Origin: Marinactinospora thermotolerans DSM 45154
Lineage (GTDB): Bacteria > Actinomycetota > Actinomycetes > Streptosporangiales > Streptosporangiaceae
Direction: 5' to 3'
Length of the DNA: 64,000 nucleotides
Assembly: GCF_900167435.1 (NCBI RefSeq)
Contig: NZ_FUWS01000005.1
Coordinates: 1-64,000 of the forward strand
Position numbers and translations under genes: made by a program. Under the pieces are notes generated by a model. It searched no databases. It was not told the DNA's origin and saw nothing but the letters and a program-made list of their open reading frames with translations. Numbering within the stretch: position 1 is the stretch's first letter; each line of letters opens with the position of its first letter. Below are positions 36,861-45,566 of the stretch, one piece after another.

Positions 36861-38048
36861 TCAGGACGCGGGAACGCGCAGCAGCAGCGCGTCGCCCTGG
36901 CCGCCACCGCCGCACAGCGCGGCGGCGCCCAGTCCGCCACCACGCCGGCGCAGTTCGTGGGCCAGGTGCACGACGATGCGGGCCCCGGAGACACCGATGG
37001 GGTGGCCCAGCGCGATCGCGCCGCCGTTGACGTTGACGATCTCCTCGGAGACGCCGAGGTCGCGCATCGACTGCACGGCGACGCTGGCGAACGCCTCGTT
37101 GATCTCGATGAGGTCGAGGGCGGAGACGTCGAGCCCCGCCTTGCCCACGGCGTGCCGGATCGCGTTGGAGGGCTGCGACTGCAACGAGTTGTCCGGGCCG
37201 GCGACGTTGCCGTGGGCGCCGATCTCGGCGAGGACGTCGCACCCGAGTTCCTCGGCCTTGGCCCGGCTCATGACGACGACCGCGCACGCGCCGTCGGAGA
37301 TCTGGGAGGAGGAACCGGCCGTGATCGTGCCCTCGGGGGCGAAGGCCGGGCGCAGCCGGGCCAGCGCCTCCTCGGTGGTGTCGGCGCGCACCCCCTCGTC
37401 CTGGGCGAAGATCCGCGGCTCGCCCTTGCGCTGCGGGATCTCCACCGGCACGATCTCCGCGTCGAAGCGGCCGTCCTTGATCGCCGCCGCGGCGCGCTGG
37501 TGGGAGCGGGCCGCGAACGCGTCCTGCTCCGCGCGGGTGATTCCCAGCCGGGTGTTGTGCCGTTCGGTGGAGGCGCCCATCGAGTCGCCGTCGAAGGCGT
37601 CGGTGAGGCCGTCGTGCGCCGTGGCGTCGAGGACCTCGATCGAACCGTACTTGTAGCCGTGGCGGGCCTTGGGCAGCAGGTGGGGCGCGTTGGTCATGGA
37701 CTCCATGCCACCGGCGACGACGACGTCGAACTCGCCCGCGGCGATGAGCTGGTCGGCGAGCGCGATCGCGTCGAGCCCCGACAGGCACACCTTGTTGATG
37801 GTCAACGAGGGCACGTTCATCGGGACGCCCGCCTTGACCGCGGCCTGGCGGGAGGGGATCTGCCCCTGACCGGCCTGGAGGACCTGGCCCATGATCACGT
37901 AGTCGACCCGATCCCCGCCGATCCCGGCGCGCTCCAGCGCGGCCTTGATGGCGATCGCCCCCAGGTCGACCGCGGAGAAGCCGGCCAGCGACCCGAGCAG
38001 CCGCCCGATGGGGGTACGAGCTCCGCTGACGATGACAGAACCGGGCAT
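36861..38048 (-). CDS. Acetyl-CoA acetyltransferase (thiolase)
   Basis: A 395-residue thiolase II-type enzyme condensing or cleaving acetoacetyl-CoA. The nucleophilic Cys is in [11 protein letters not shown], the catalytic His in [12 protein letters not shown], and the second Cys in [14 protein letters not shown]. The ATG at 38048 is chosen over an upstream frame extension. Upstream lies a divergent epimerase gene, with TGTG-CGT-CACA at 38065-38075 in the shared 83-bp region. Confidence 0.95.
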   Translation of the reverse strand: MPGSVIVSGARTPIGRLLGSLAGFSAVDLGAIAIKAALERAGIGGDRVDYVIMGQVLQAGQGQIPSRQAAVKAGVPMNVPSLTINKVCLSGLDAIALADQLIAAGEFDVVVAGGMESMTNAPHLLPKARHGYKYGSIEVLDATAHDGLTDAFDGDSMGASTERHNTRLGITRAEQDAFAARSHQRAAAAIKDGRFDAEIVPVEIPQRKGEPRIFAQDEGVRADTTEEALARLRPAFAPEGTITAGSSSQISDGACAVVVMSRAKAEELGCDVLAEIGAHGNVAGPDNSLQSQPSNAIRHAVGKAGLDVSALDLIEINEAFASVAVQSMRDLGVSEEIVNVNGGAIALGHPIGVSGARIVVHLAHELRRRGGGLGAAALCGGGGQGDALLLRVPAS

Positions 38049-38131
38049 GGGCGAGCCTCCATAATGTGCGTCACACCTGATCTGACACCATACATACACG
38101 CCGTTCGCCCATCGCCGGGAGGTCGAAGACC

Positions 38132-38599
38132 GTGTTCACCCGCATCGACCATGTCGGAATCGCCTGCCGTGACCTCGACGCCGCCGTCGCCTTCTACCGC
38201 CGCACCTACGGCTTCGAGGTGACGCACGAGGAGGTCAACGAGGAGCAGGGCGTGCGCGAGGCGATGCTCCGGGTCAACGGCACCGACGACGGTGGCGCCA
38301 CCTACCTCCAGCTGCTCGAACCGATCCGCGAGGACTCGCCGGTGGCCCGCTTCCTCGACAGGAACGGCGAGGGGGTGCACCACGTCGCGTTCGGCACCTC
38401 CGACGTCGCGGGCGCCGCCGCGGCGGTGGGCGACCGGGGGGTGCGGGTGCTCGACGAGCGACCGCGGCACGGTTCGATGGGGTCCTCGATCGTGTTCCTG
38501 CACCCGAAGGACTGCGGTGGGGTGCTCACCGAGCTGGTACAGGCCGCGGGGAGCGACGACGCGGGTGAGAGCGAGGGGACGCAGGGTACGGCGGTGTAA
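38132..38599 (+). CDS. mce: Methylmalonyl-CoA epimerase
   Basis: A 155-residue vicinal-oxygen-chelate enzyme interconverting (S)- and (R)-methylmalonyl-CoA. Metal ligands are in [15 protein letters not shown] and GVHHVAF, and a late LTELVQ. The GTG start follows GGAGG (38118-38124 region). It is divergent from the thiolase gene and upstream of the filP-like gene, matching the Streptomyces order around SCO5396-SCO5400. Confidence 0.93.
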   Translation: MFTRIDHVGIACRDLDAAVAFYRRTYGFEVTHEEVNEEQGVREAMLRVNGTDDGGATYLQLLEPIREDSPVARFLDRNGEGVHHVAFGTSDVAGAAAAVGDRGVRVLDERPRHGSMGSSIVFLHPKDCGGVLTELVQAAGSDDAGESEGTQGTAV

Positions 38600-39002
38600 C
38601 TCAACCGTCACTTTTTCCGTTTCCGCACGTCCGCCCCCTCTCCTGGGGGAGACGGTCATGACTTCTCCCCCAACGCCCCCTTCCGTGCGCATCAGGGCTT
38701 GATAAAGTCTGCTAGTCGCCATGTCCCGTCATGGACTGAAGCGACCTCTGTCCCTCGCCGGTTCAGATTGATACGCCTTCGGGTCGGCGACGGCCACGTC
38801 CACACCTGGGATTCACCTCCATCCCCCCAATGGAGTGAACTTCACCATGCGAATCGACCTCCCGGAGTACGCTCCCAGGCAGTGCCCCCCGGAATGAGGC
38901 GTGTTCGACCGGCCTCGCCCGGACGCCGTGACGCCCGCTCCCCGACTCGAAACGCAACATCCGTCAATGTAGCCGTCTCGTCACCGTTCAGGATTCCGCC
39001 AC
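38600..39002 (+). other. Long leader region of the filP-like gene
   Basis: About 400 bp without a major gene. A TGATAAAGT extended -10-like box lies at 38700-38708. A hairpin (38812-38822 with 38830-38839, one bulge) buries GGAG. Just after it a 16-codon frame (38847-38897) starts ATGCGAATC and ends TGA. These suggest a structured leader with a possible leader peptide, but none is proven. Confidence 0.4.
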
Positions 39003-40319
39003 ATGTCGTCCGATATTGACGCCCAGCTCAGCAACTTCTTCGAGGAAAGCAACCAGCCTCCCGAGTTCGACGTGGTCCTGCGCGGCTTCGATCGGGCCCA
39101 GGTCGAAACCTACATCGCGCAGCTCAAGAGCGACCTCCACCGCTCCAAGGAAGAGATCCAAAAGCACCGCAAGGAGCTGAGCGAGGCCCGGAGCCAGCTT
39201 CAGGAGCAGGAGCGTCCCACCTACTCCGGTCTGGGCGCGCGCATCGAGCAGCTTCTCCGCCTCGCCGAGGAGCAGGCCACCGAACTCGTGCAGGGCGCGC
39301 GGGCCGAGTCCAACGACATCAAGGCCGCGGCCAAGATCGAGGCCGCCGAGATGCGCGCCGCCGCGGAGAACGAGGCCACCGAGCTGCGGACGACCGCGCA
39401 GCGCGAGGCCGATGAGATGCGCACGTCGGCCGAGAGCGAGGCCGACGACATCCGCACGGCGGCCCGCCGCGAGGCCGACGAGCTGGCCTCCACCACCGAG
39501 CGCGAGGTCCAGAAGAAGCGTTCGGCCGTCGACCACGAGATCGCCGAGAAGCGCGCCACCTTCGAGGGCGAGATCGCCAAGCTGCGCACGACCACCGAGC
39601 GCGAGTGCGCTCAGGCCCGCGCCTCGGCCAAGCGCGAGCGCGACGAGACCCTGCAGGCCGCCAAGCGCCAGGCCGACGAGCTCCGCGCCCAGGCTCAGCG
39701 CCTGCTGGAGGAGAGCGAGGCCAAGCGCGCCCAGGACGAGGCCGAGTTCGAGATCCAGCTCGCCAACCGTCGCGAGGAGGCCGAGCGGCAGGACGCCGAG
39801 CGCCTCGCCGCCGCCCAGGCCGCCACCCAGAAGCTGGTGGCCGAGGCCGAGGAGCGCGCCGCCAGCGCCGAGCAGCGGGCCACCAAGGCCAGCGCGCAGG
39901 CCGAGCAGACCCGCCGCGACGCCGAGCAGCACGCCAAGCAGCTCGTCGCCAACGCCAAGAAGAACGCCGAGCAGATCAGCAGCGAGGCCAAGTCCAAGGC
40001 CGAGCACCTGGTCAGCGACGCCAAGTCCGAGGCCGACCGCATCCTGACGGCCGCCCGCCAGCAGGTCGACGAGCTCACCCGCCAGCGCGACAGCATCCAG
40101 TCGCACCTGGCCCAGCTGCGGCAGCTTCTCGGTGGCGGTGGCGGCGCCGACTTCGCGGCGATGCCCGCCGCCCCGGCCGCCCCGCCGGTCGCCGCGGCGC
40201 CGGTCGAGGAGCCCGTCGCGATCGAGGCCAAGGCCGACTCCCAGCAGGCCAACGGGCACAAGCAGACCGTGCCCGGCAAGCCCAAGGGCTCCGACGACGA
40301 GGACTGGTGGCAGGAGTAG
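39003..40319 (+). CDS. filP: FilP/Scy-type coiled-coil cytoskeletal protein (DivIVA-like start)
   Basis: A 438-residue, strongly alpha-helical protein. Residues about 17-60 resemble the DivIVA N-terminal module (PEFDVVLRGFDRAQVETYI). Residues about 60-370 form an uninterrupted Ala/Glu/Arg coiled coil with short repeats (EADEMR, EADDIR, EADELA). The tail is Ala/Pro-rich and ends DDEDWWQE. Gene order next to mce, thiolase and meaB matches Streptomyces filP/scy, which build polar cytoskeletal assemblies in hyphae. Only one such gene is present here, intermediate in size between FilP (about 310) and Scy (about 1300). Confidence 0.82.
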   Translation: MSSDIDAQLSNFFEESNQPPEFDVVLRGFDRAQVETYIAQLKSDLHRSKEEIQKHRKELSEARSQLQEQERPTYSGLGARIEQLLRLAEEQATELVQGARAESNDIKAAAKIEAAEMRAAAENEATELRTTAQREADEMRTSAESEADDIRTAARREADELASTTEREVQKKRSAVDHEIAEKRATFEGEIAKLRTTTERECAQARASAKRERDETLQAAKRQADELRAQAQRLLEESEAKRAQDEAEFEIQLANRREEAERQDAERLAAAQAATQKLVAEAEERAASAEQRATKASAQAEQTRRDAEQHAKQLVANAKKNAEQISSEAKSKAEHLVSDAKSEADRILTAARQQVDELTRQRDSIQSHLAQLRQLLGGGGGADFAAMPAAPAAPPVAAAPVEEPVAIEAKADSQQANGHKQTVPGKPKGSDDEDWWQE

Positions 40320-40347
40320 CGCCTCCGGCGCCACGCCGAATCCACGA

Positions 40348-40389
40348 GCGGGGGCGGGCCCGGTTCCCTCGAACCGGGCCCGCCCCCGC
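40348..40389. terminator. Strong bidirectional terminator
   Basis: A 19-bp perfect stem (40348-40366 with 40371-40389) around a CCTC loop, between the convergent filP-like and alpha/beta hydrolase genes. Confidence 0.85.
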
Positions 40390-40410
40390 CGCGTCACCGG
40401 GGCCGTGGAG

Positions 40411-41142
40411 TCACAGCACGTCCTTGGTGTACTCGCCGTCCCACTCGGTGGGCAGCGGGTACGCCTTCGGCGCGACCCTGCGGACCACCTCGTCGAGCAC
40501 GGTCCGCACGTAGGGCTCGCCGACCCACAGGTGCTTGGCTCCGGGGACCCCGACGACCTCGGCCTGCGGGATGCGGGCGAAGCGCGCCCGCGCCTCCTCC
40601 GGGCGCAGGTAGTCATCGAACTCCGGCACGAGCGCGACCACCGGTTTGCCCGACTGTGCCCAGACGTCCATGTCGGCGTCGCCCGCGCGGTGCAGCGGCG
40701 GTGACAGCAGGATGGCGCCCTCCACCTCGGGGTCGCAGCCCCACTTGAGCGCGAGCTCGGTGCCGAAGGACCATCCCAGCAGCCAGGGGCGGGGCAGCCC
40801 CTCGAACTCGACGTACTCGATCGCGGCGGCGACGTCGTGCCGCTCGGTCTCGCCCTCGCCGAACGTCCCCTCGCTGGTGCCGTGCCGCGACGTCGTGCCG
40901 CGCGTGTTGAACCGCAGTACCGCGATGTCGGCCAGGGCCGGCAGCCGGAAGGACGCCTTGCGCAGGACGTGGCTGTCCATCATGCCTTCGGCGGTGGGCA
41001 GCGGGTGCAGGCACACCAGCGTCGCCACGGGGTCGGACTCGGGGGGCAGGGCCAGTTCCCCGATGAGTCGCAGCCCGTCGGCGGTGTGCAGGGTGATGGG
41101 GCTGCGGCGGGCCGGCAGGATCGTGCTCGCGCGGATCTCCAT
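40411..41142 (-). CDS. Alpha/beta hydrolase, cytoplasmic
   Basis: A 243-residue hydrolase without a signal peptide. The nucleophile elbow is LGWSFGTEL, the oxyanion-side loop is CLHPLPTAEG, and the acid/base pair is likely in PEFDDYLRP and GAKHLWVG. It resembles small actinobacterial dienelactone-hydrolase-like or serine-aminopeptidase-like proteins. The ATG at 41142 is preferred over longer upstream extensions. The substrate is unknown. A small zinc-site protein lies 31 bp upstream on the same strand. Confidence 0.8.
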   Translation of the reverse strand: MEIRASTILPARRSPITLHTADGLRLIGELALPPESDPVATLVCLHPLPTAEGMMDSHVLRKASFRLPALADIAVLRFNTRGTTSRHGTSEGTFGEGETERHDVAAAIEYVEFEGLPRPWLLGWSFGTELALKWGCDPEVEGAILLSPPLHRAGDADMDVWAQSGKPVVALVPEFDDYLRPEEARARFARIPQAEVVGVPGAKHLWVGEPYVRTVLDEVVRRVAPKAYPLPTEWDGEYTKDVL

Positions 41143-41173
41143 GGGTCCTTCCGGGGGCGAGGTCCGCGGCGGA

Positions 41174-41494
41174 TCAGCGCCGCGGATAGCGAACGGTGCG
41201 GTGGGTGCGCCGGTCCCAGCAGGAGGAGTGCCAGTGTCGGCGGTCCTCCCCGTTGCCGTAGGGCCGCCAGGCGACGACGTGCGCCATACCGGGCGGGATC
41301 TCCTGGTGGCATCCCGGGCAGCGGTAGACCTTGAGGGCCGCGGCGCCGCTGATCCGCCGTAGCGCCCATTCGCCGTCGGGACCGGTCTCCCGGCGTTCAC
41401 CACCGGTGATGCGCAGGATGAGGGATTCCGAGGCCTCGGGACTGTGCTGAGGGCGGCCTTCCCTACGGCGGGGGACATTGCGACGCGGGCTCAC
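41174..41494 (-). CDS. Conserved small protein with CxxC/HxxxC metal site
   Basis: A 106-residue basic protein. YRCPGCHQEIPPGMAHVV and HWHSSCWDRR supply a CxxCH plus HxxxC set suited to zinc. Its first 35 residues are Arg-rich. It appears to be the ATP/GTP-binding-annotated conserved protein found near this locus in Streptomyces, but I cannot assign a role. It probably forms a two-gene unit with the downstream hydrolase. Confidence 0.7.
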   Translation of the reverse strand: MSPRRNVPRRREGRPQHSPEASESLILRITGGERRETGPDGEWALRRISGAAALKVYRCPGCHQEIPPGMAHVVAWRPYGNGEDRRHWHSSCWDRRTHRTVRYPRR

Positions 41495-41554
41495 GTTTCC
41501 AGGGTAGGAGAACCGGGCGACCAGGCCGAACCGGTGCCCCGAGGAGGAGCCGGG

Positions 41555-41582
41555 CCGCGCGGGCCCGGACGGGCCCGCGCGG
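41555..41582 (-). terminator. Terminator after the hydroxyacyl-CoA dehydrogenase gene
   Basis: CCGCGCGGGCCC pairs with GGGCCCGCGCGG around GGAC, immediately beyond the stop codon of the minus-strand dehydrogenase gene. Confidence 0.75.
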
Positions 41583-41590
41583 CGGGAGGC

Positions 41591-42781
41591 TCAGCGCAGC
41601 GTCTGACGCCCCTGCGCGACCAGGGCGGCCAGCAGCGACGACGCGGGGACCGCCCCCGGCGCGAGCTCGGGGTGGACCTTCGCCAGCGTCTCGGCCACGG
41701 AGGCGACCCCACGCTCGTCGAGCATCTCGATCGGCCCCGTGGGGTAGCCGCACCCGAACCGCATGGCGGTGTCGACGTCGTCGGCCGTGGCGTACCCCGA
41801 GCCGACCATGCGCAGCGCGTCATCGATGTGCGGGGCCAGCAGCAGGTCGGCCAGTTCCGGGGTGCCGGGGGGCGTGGGGAGCCTGGCGCTGTCCCCGACC
41901 GGCTGGACGGCGGTCTCGCGCGCGTCGGAGTGGACGTAGAAACCGCGTCCGGTCTTGCGGCCGAGCAGACCGGCCGCGACCATGCGGCGCAACAGCGGGG
42001 CCGCGGCGTAACGCGGGGTGCGGAACTCCTCCCACAGCACGTCCATCACGGCCAGGCAGACGTCGAGGCCGACGAGGTCCAGCAGGGCCAGCGGTCCCAT
42101 CGGCAGTTTCGCGGCCTCGACGATCGCCGCGTCGATCTCCTCCCGGGAGGCGACGCCACGTTCGTAGAGCAGGACCGCGTGGTTGAGGTAGGGCACGAGC
42201 AGGGCGTTGGCGACGAACCCCGCCCGGTCGCCGACCGCGACCGGGGTCTTGCCCAAGCGCTTGGCCATCTCGGTGGCGACCTCGGCGACCCCCGGCTCGG
42301 TGACGACCGTGGTGACCACCTCGATCAGACGCATCACCGGTGCCGGGTTGAAGAAGTGCAGGCCGACGACCTTGCCCGGCCGGTTGGTCAGCGCGGCGAT
42401 CTCGGTGACCGCCAGCGAGGAGGTGTTCGTCGCCAGGATCGCGCCCGGCGGGCAGATCCGATCCAGATCGACGAAGACGTCCCGTTTGATGTTGATCCGC
42501 TCTGGAACCGCCTCGATCGCGAAGTCCGCGTTTGCAAGGTCCTCCCGTGACGTGGAGAAGGTGACGCGCTCCAGGATGCCCGCGCGCTCCTCCTCGGACA
42601 GCTTGCCCTTGTCCACGGCCTTGGCCAGCGACCGCTCCAGATGCGCGCGACCACGCTTCAGTGCGGTGTCGTCGACCTCGACCCCGGTGACCGCGAAACC
42701 CGCTCGGGCGACCACCTCGACGATGCCGGCGCCCATGGTCCCAAGCCCGACTACTCCCACCTTGTGGATCTCCTGCACCAT
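41591..42781 (-). CDS. 3-hydroxybutyryl-CoA dehydrogenase, two C-terminal domains
   Basis: A 396-residue NAD-dependent dehydrogenase. The nucleotide-binding GVVGLGTMGAGI begins at residue 9; NTSSL and LHFFNPAPVM and the catalytic His-Glu region are intact. After the usual 280 residues a second 3HCDH C-terminal repeat follows (HIDDALRMVGSGYATADDVDTAM). The ATG at 42781 is chosen because the open frame further upstream runs into the next, oppositely oriented gene. It fits acetoacetyl-CoA to 3-hydroxybutyryl-CoA reduction after the thiolase. Confidence 0.92.
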   Translation of the reverse strand: MVQEIHKVGVVGLGTMGAGIVEVVARAGFAVTGVEVDDTALKRGRAHLERSLAKAVDKGKLSEEERAGILERVTFSTSREDLANADFAIEAVPERINIKRDVFVDLDRICPPGAILATNTSSLAVTEIAALTNRPGKVVGLHFFNPAPVMRLIEVVTTVVTEPGVAEVATEMAKRLGKTPVAVGDRAGFVANALLVPYLNHAVLLYERGVASREEIDAAIVEAAKLPMGPLALLDLVGLDVCLAVMDVLWEEFRTPRYAAAPLLRRMVAAGLLGRKTGRGFYVHSDARETAVQPVGDSARLPTPPGTPELADLLLAPHIDDALRMVGSGYATADDVDTAMRFGCGYPTGPIEMLDERGVASVAETLAKVHPELAPGAVPASSLLAALVAQGRQTLR

Positions 42782-42907
42782 GGGGCCAACCCTAGAGGGT
42801 GCCCGTCGCGCCATCCGTGCTCGGGGCCTTGGGACGCGCCGCGCGCCCCCTCGGCCGATCCGGCCGTCGCGGGGACAGCGCGCCCTTCGGGACGCCACCA
42901 TGGCGCA

Positions 42908-43918
42908 ATGCGCATCGGAGTCCTCCTCCTGGCCGCCGGTTTCCCGGGGCAGGACCACCATTCGATATTGGAAAGAACCGTCGCGACGGCCGTCGCGGCT
43001 GAAGCTGCCGGATTCGACACGGTCTGGTACGCGGAGCACCATTTCATGTCCTACGGCGTGTGCCCCTCGGCGATCACGCTGGCCGGTTTCACGCTCGGAC
43101 GGACCCGGCGCATCGGGGTCGGCACCGCGGTGAGCGTGCTGAGCACCTGGCATCCGGTGGCCCTCGCCGAACAGGCCAACCTGCTCGACGTGGTGTCCGA
43201 CGGCCGTTTCCGCCTCGGCGTGGGCCGGGGCGGGCCGTGGGTGGACCTGGAGGTGTTCGGCACCGGGCTGGAGCGCTACGAACGCGGTTTCCCCGAGGCC
43301 CTGGAGGTGCTGACCCGGGCCATGGCCGGTGGGCGGACCCGCGCGGACGGCGCGACCTTCGGGTTCCGCGAGGTCGAGATCGTGCCCGCGCCACGCACCC
43401 GCCCGCACCTGCCGGTCGTCGCCTCGACATCGCGGACGAGCCTGGAACTCGCGGCGCGCCTGGGCCTGCCGGTCCTGCTCGGCCTGCACCAGGGGTACCG
43501 GGAACAGGGATCGATGGCCGCCACGCACGCGCGGCTGGCGCGCGCGGCGGGACACGCCCCTCCGGGTCCCGTCGTGACCGGTCTCGCCCATGTCGACGAC
43601 TCCCGTGACGCGGCCCGCGCGACGTTGCTGGAGACATTGCCGAAATGGCTGGAACCCGGGTTGGCCGACTATGTCCCCGTGGACGGACGGCCGCGCGCCC
43701 GACGCGACGCGCACGCCTACGCCCGTTTCCTGTGCGACACCCACGCGGTGGGCTCGCCCGGGGAGTGCGCCGAGCGGCTGGTGGAACAGGCCCGCGCGAC
43801 CCGTGCCGCCGAGCTGATCCTCATGGTGGAGGGGGCCGGTGAGCCCAGGGCCGTGCTGGACAACGTGGCCCGGCTGGGGGCCGAGGTGCTGCCGTTGGTG
43901 CGCAAGGCCCTGGGCTGA
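42908..43918 (+). CDS. LLM-class flavin-dependent oxidoreductase
   Basis: A 336-residue bacterial luciferase-like TIM barrel using FMN or F420. Visible landmarks are GFDTVWYAEHHF near the N-terminus, RIGVGTAVSVLSTWHPVALAEQ, and RFRLGVGRGG. An F420 preference cannot be decided by eye. The ATG at 42908 is directly divergent from the dehydrogenase gene. The substrate is unknown. Confidence 0.88.
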   Translation: MRIGVLLLAAGFPGQDHHSILERTVATAVAAEAAGFDTVWYAEHHFMSYGVCPSAITLAGFTLGRTRRIGVGTAVSVLSTWHPVALAEQANLLDVVSDGRFRLGVGRGGPWVDLEVFGTGLERYERGFPEALEVLTRAMAGGRTRADGATFGFREVEIVPAPRTRPHLPVVASTSRTSLELAARLGLPVLLGLHQGYREQGSMAATHARLARAAGHAPPGPVVTGLAHVDDSRDAARATLLETLPKWLEPGLADYVPVDGRPRARRDAHAYARFLCDTHAVGSPGECAERLVEQARATRAAELILMVEGAGEPRAVLDNVARLGAEVLPLVRKALG

Positions 43919-43934
43919 CCGGCGCTGGTGGGAT

Positions 43935-43965
43935 CCCGGCCGCGTGTGGCGATGCCGCGGCCGGG
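43935..43965. terminator. Bidirectional terminator
   Basis: CCCGGCCGCG (43935-43944) pairs with CGCGGCCGGG (43956-43965) between the convergent LLM oxidoreductase and SCO5389-like genes. Confidence 0.65.
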
Positions 43966-43970
43966 GGCAC

Positions 43971-44357
43971 TCAGCAGTCGACGAGTTCCGGCGACTGGTT
44001 GAGCAGTTGTGAGCGAGGCGTCACGAACTCCTGGTAGGCGGCGTCGGCCTCCGGCTTGAACAGGGCGACCTTGTGGCAGTTCTGGAAGGCGAGCCGCATC
44101 CCGAAGTGACGTTCCACCGCGCCGCGCATGGCGTCGCTGGCCAGCAGGCGCAGCAGCTGGCCGCGCTCCGTCTCGCCGGGCGGCGGAACCTCGTTGGCCT
44201 CGTAGTCGGTGTCGGTGGCGCGCACGCGCTCGGCGAGTCCGCTGACCACCCCCCAGGCGTACGGCAGGGATTCCTGGATGCAGGCGATGAAGTCGGTGTC
44301 GTCGACCGGACCCCGCTGGGCCTTCTCCAGCAGTTCCGGTGAAACCGTCAGCGACAT
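43971..44357 (-). CDS. SCO5389-family conserved protein
   Basis: A 128-residue cytoplasmic protein starting MSLTVSPELLEKAQRG. Core parts are DDTDFIACIQESLPYAWGVVSGLAE and RHFGMRLAFQNCHKVALF. It matches the conserved actinobacterial family named after Streptomyces SCO5389, adjacent there also to nucS. Function is unknown. The ATG at 44357 is preferred over an upstream extension. A Zur-like palindrome lies 150 bp upstream. Confidence 0.8.
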   Translation of the reverse strand: MSLTVSPELLEKAQRGPVDDTDFIACIQESLPYAWGVVSGLAERVRATDTDYEANEVPPPGETERGQLLRLLASDAMRGAVERHFGMRLAFQNCHKVALFKPEADAAYQEFVTPRSQLLNQSPELVDC

Positions 44358-44508
44358 GAGAGTCCCTTCCCACAGTGACAGGTCGCCGCGGGGGAAGAAG
44401 CAGGGCGATCGCCACCCTTGTACCCCCACGTGCCTGTTGTGACGTTAGATCCCGTTGCGCACCGCGTCACGGGACGGGAGGGTCAGAGATGACTACCCTC
44501 CACGCCAT

Positions 44509-44525
44509 ATGAAAATAGTTTTCAT
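44509..44525. promoter_or_regulatory. Zur-box-like palindrome
   Basis: ATGAAAATAGTTTTCAT is a perfect 7-bp-arm palindrome with a TAG centre, in an AT-rich island within GC-rich DNA. It differs from the actinobacterial Zur box TGAAAATGATTTTCA only at the centre. It lies between the divergent SCO5389-like (start 44357) and nucS (start 44646) genes. Neither is a known zinc-regulated gene, so the target is unclear. Confidence 0.55.
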
Positions 44526-44645
44526 TTTCGTTTCTGTCGCGGAAACCGGGAAATCCACCGCTTCCTCGAACCTCACACGGCCGCGTCACGCCTCCCACGC
44601 GAATCCGGCCGACACGGTCCACCGATACCGGTAGCGTGACCTTCC

Positions 44646-45323
44646 GTGCGTCTTGTCATTGCCCGTTGCAGCGTCGACTACGTGGGCCGGTTGACCGCCC
44701 ACCTCCCCATGGCCCCTCGGCTCATCCTCATGAAGGCCGACGGATCGGTCTCCATCCACGCCGACGACCGCGCCTTCAAACCGTTGAACTGGATGAACCC
44801 CCCGTGCACGGTGCGCGAGTCGGCGAACGAGGACGGCACCGCGATCTGGACGGTCACCCACGGCAAGTCCGGGGAGAAACTGGTGCTGACGATCGAGGAG
44901 ATCCAGCACGACAGCTCCCACGAGCTGGGCGTGGACCCGGGCCTGCAGAAGGACGGCGTCGAGGCACACCTCCAGGAGCTCCTGGCCGAGCACATCACCA
45001 CCCTCGGCGAGGGCTACACGCTGATCCGCCGCGAGTTCCCCACCGCGATCGGCCCGGTGGACATCCTGTGCCGTGACGCCGACGGCGCGACCGTCGCCGT
45101 GGAGATCAAACGGCGCGGCGAGATCGACGGGGTCGAACAGCTCACCCGCTACCTGGAACTCCTCAACCGCGACCCCACTCTCAAGCCCGTGCGCGGGGTC
45201 TTCGCCGCCCAGGAGATCAGACCGCAGGCCCGTGTCCTGGCCACCGACCGCGGGATCTCGTGCGTCACCCTCGACTACGACGCCCTGCGCGGCATCGAAC
45301 CGGACACCCCCCGCCTGTTCTGA
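44646..45323 (+). CDS. nucS: NucS mismatch-specific endonuclease
   Basis: A 225-residue enzyme of the MutS/L-independent mismatch repair pathway of actinobacteria. The N-terminal DNA-binding domain starts [21 protein letters not shown]. The C-terminal RecB-like nuclease has GPVDILCRD and VAVEIKRRG. The last residues, DTPRLF, resemble a sliding-clamp binding tail. The start is GTG. It cuts both strands at mispairs in archaeal and actinobacterial homologues. Confidence 0.95.
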   Translation: MRLVIARCSVDYVGRLTAHLPMAPRLILMKADGSVSIHADDRAFKPLNWMNPPCTVRESANEDGTAIWTVTHGKSGEKLVLTIEEIQHDSSHELGVDPGLQKDGVEAHLQELLAEHITTLGEGYTLIRREFPTAIGPVDILCRDADGATVAVEIKRRGEIDGVEQLTRYLELLNRDPTLKPVRGVFAAQEIRPQARVLATDRGISCVTLDYDALRGIEPDTPRLF

Positions 45324-45566
45324 CCCCGCACCACGCCCCAACCGACACCGGACGGCGCCTCCACGGACTCCACGGGGAATCCCGGCGAAAATCCTCAATC
45401 AGACCACACTTCACGTCACCGGGGTAAGAGTCTGGCTGATTGCGGCAATCGCCGGGGCGACTCCTTGATCAGTGCCATCGCCGGGTGACAAGCTGCACCC
45501 GACCTCGCACCGTTCGCGCCCACCGCATCACCCCCGGTGAGTGGGTGCCCCCTCAGGAGGACGATC

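Noticed and set aside
38988-40616. Leu/Gly-rich 542-codon frame opposite the filP-like gene
   Set aside because: The Leu-Gly-Leu repeats are the reverse translation of the Ala/Glu/Arg coiled coil, not a real repeat protein.
45380-45566. Possible riboswitch upstream of the M28 peptidase
   Set aside because: Inverted GC segments are present but I could not match a known riboswitch core. A covariance-model search would decide.
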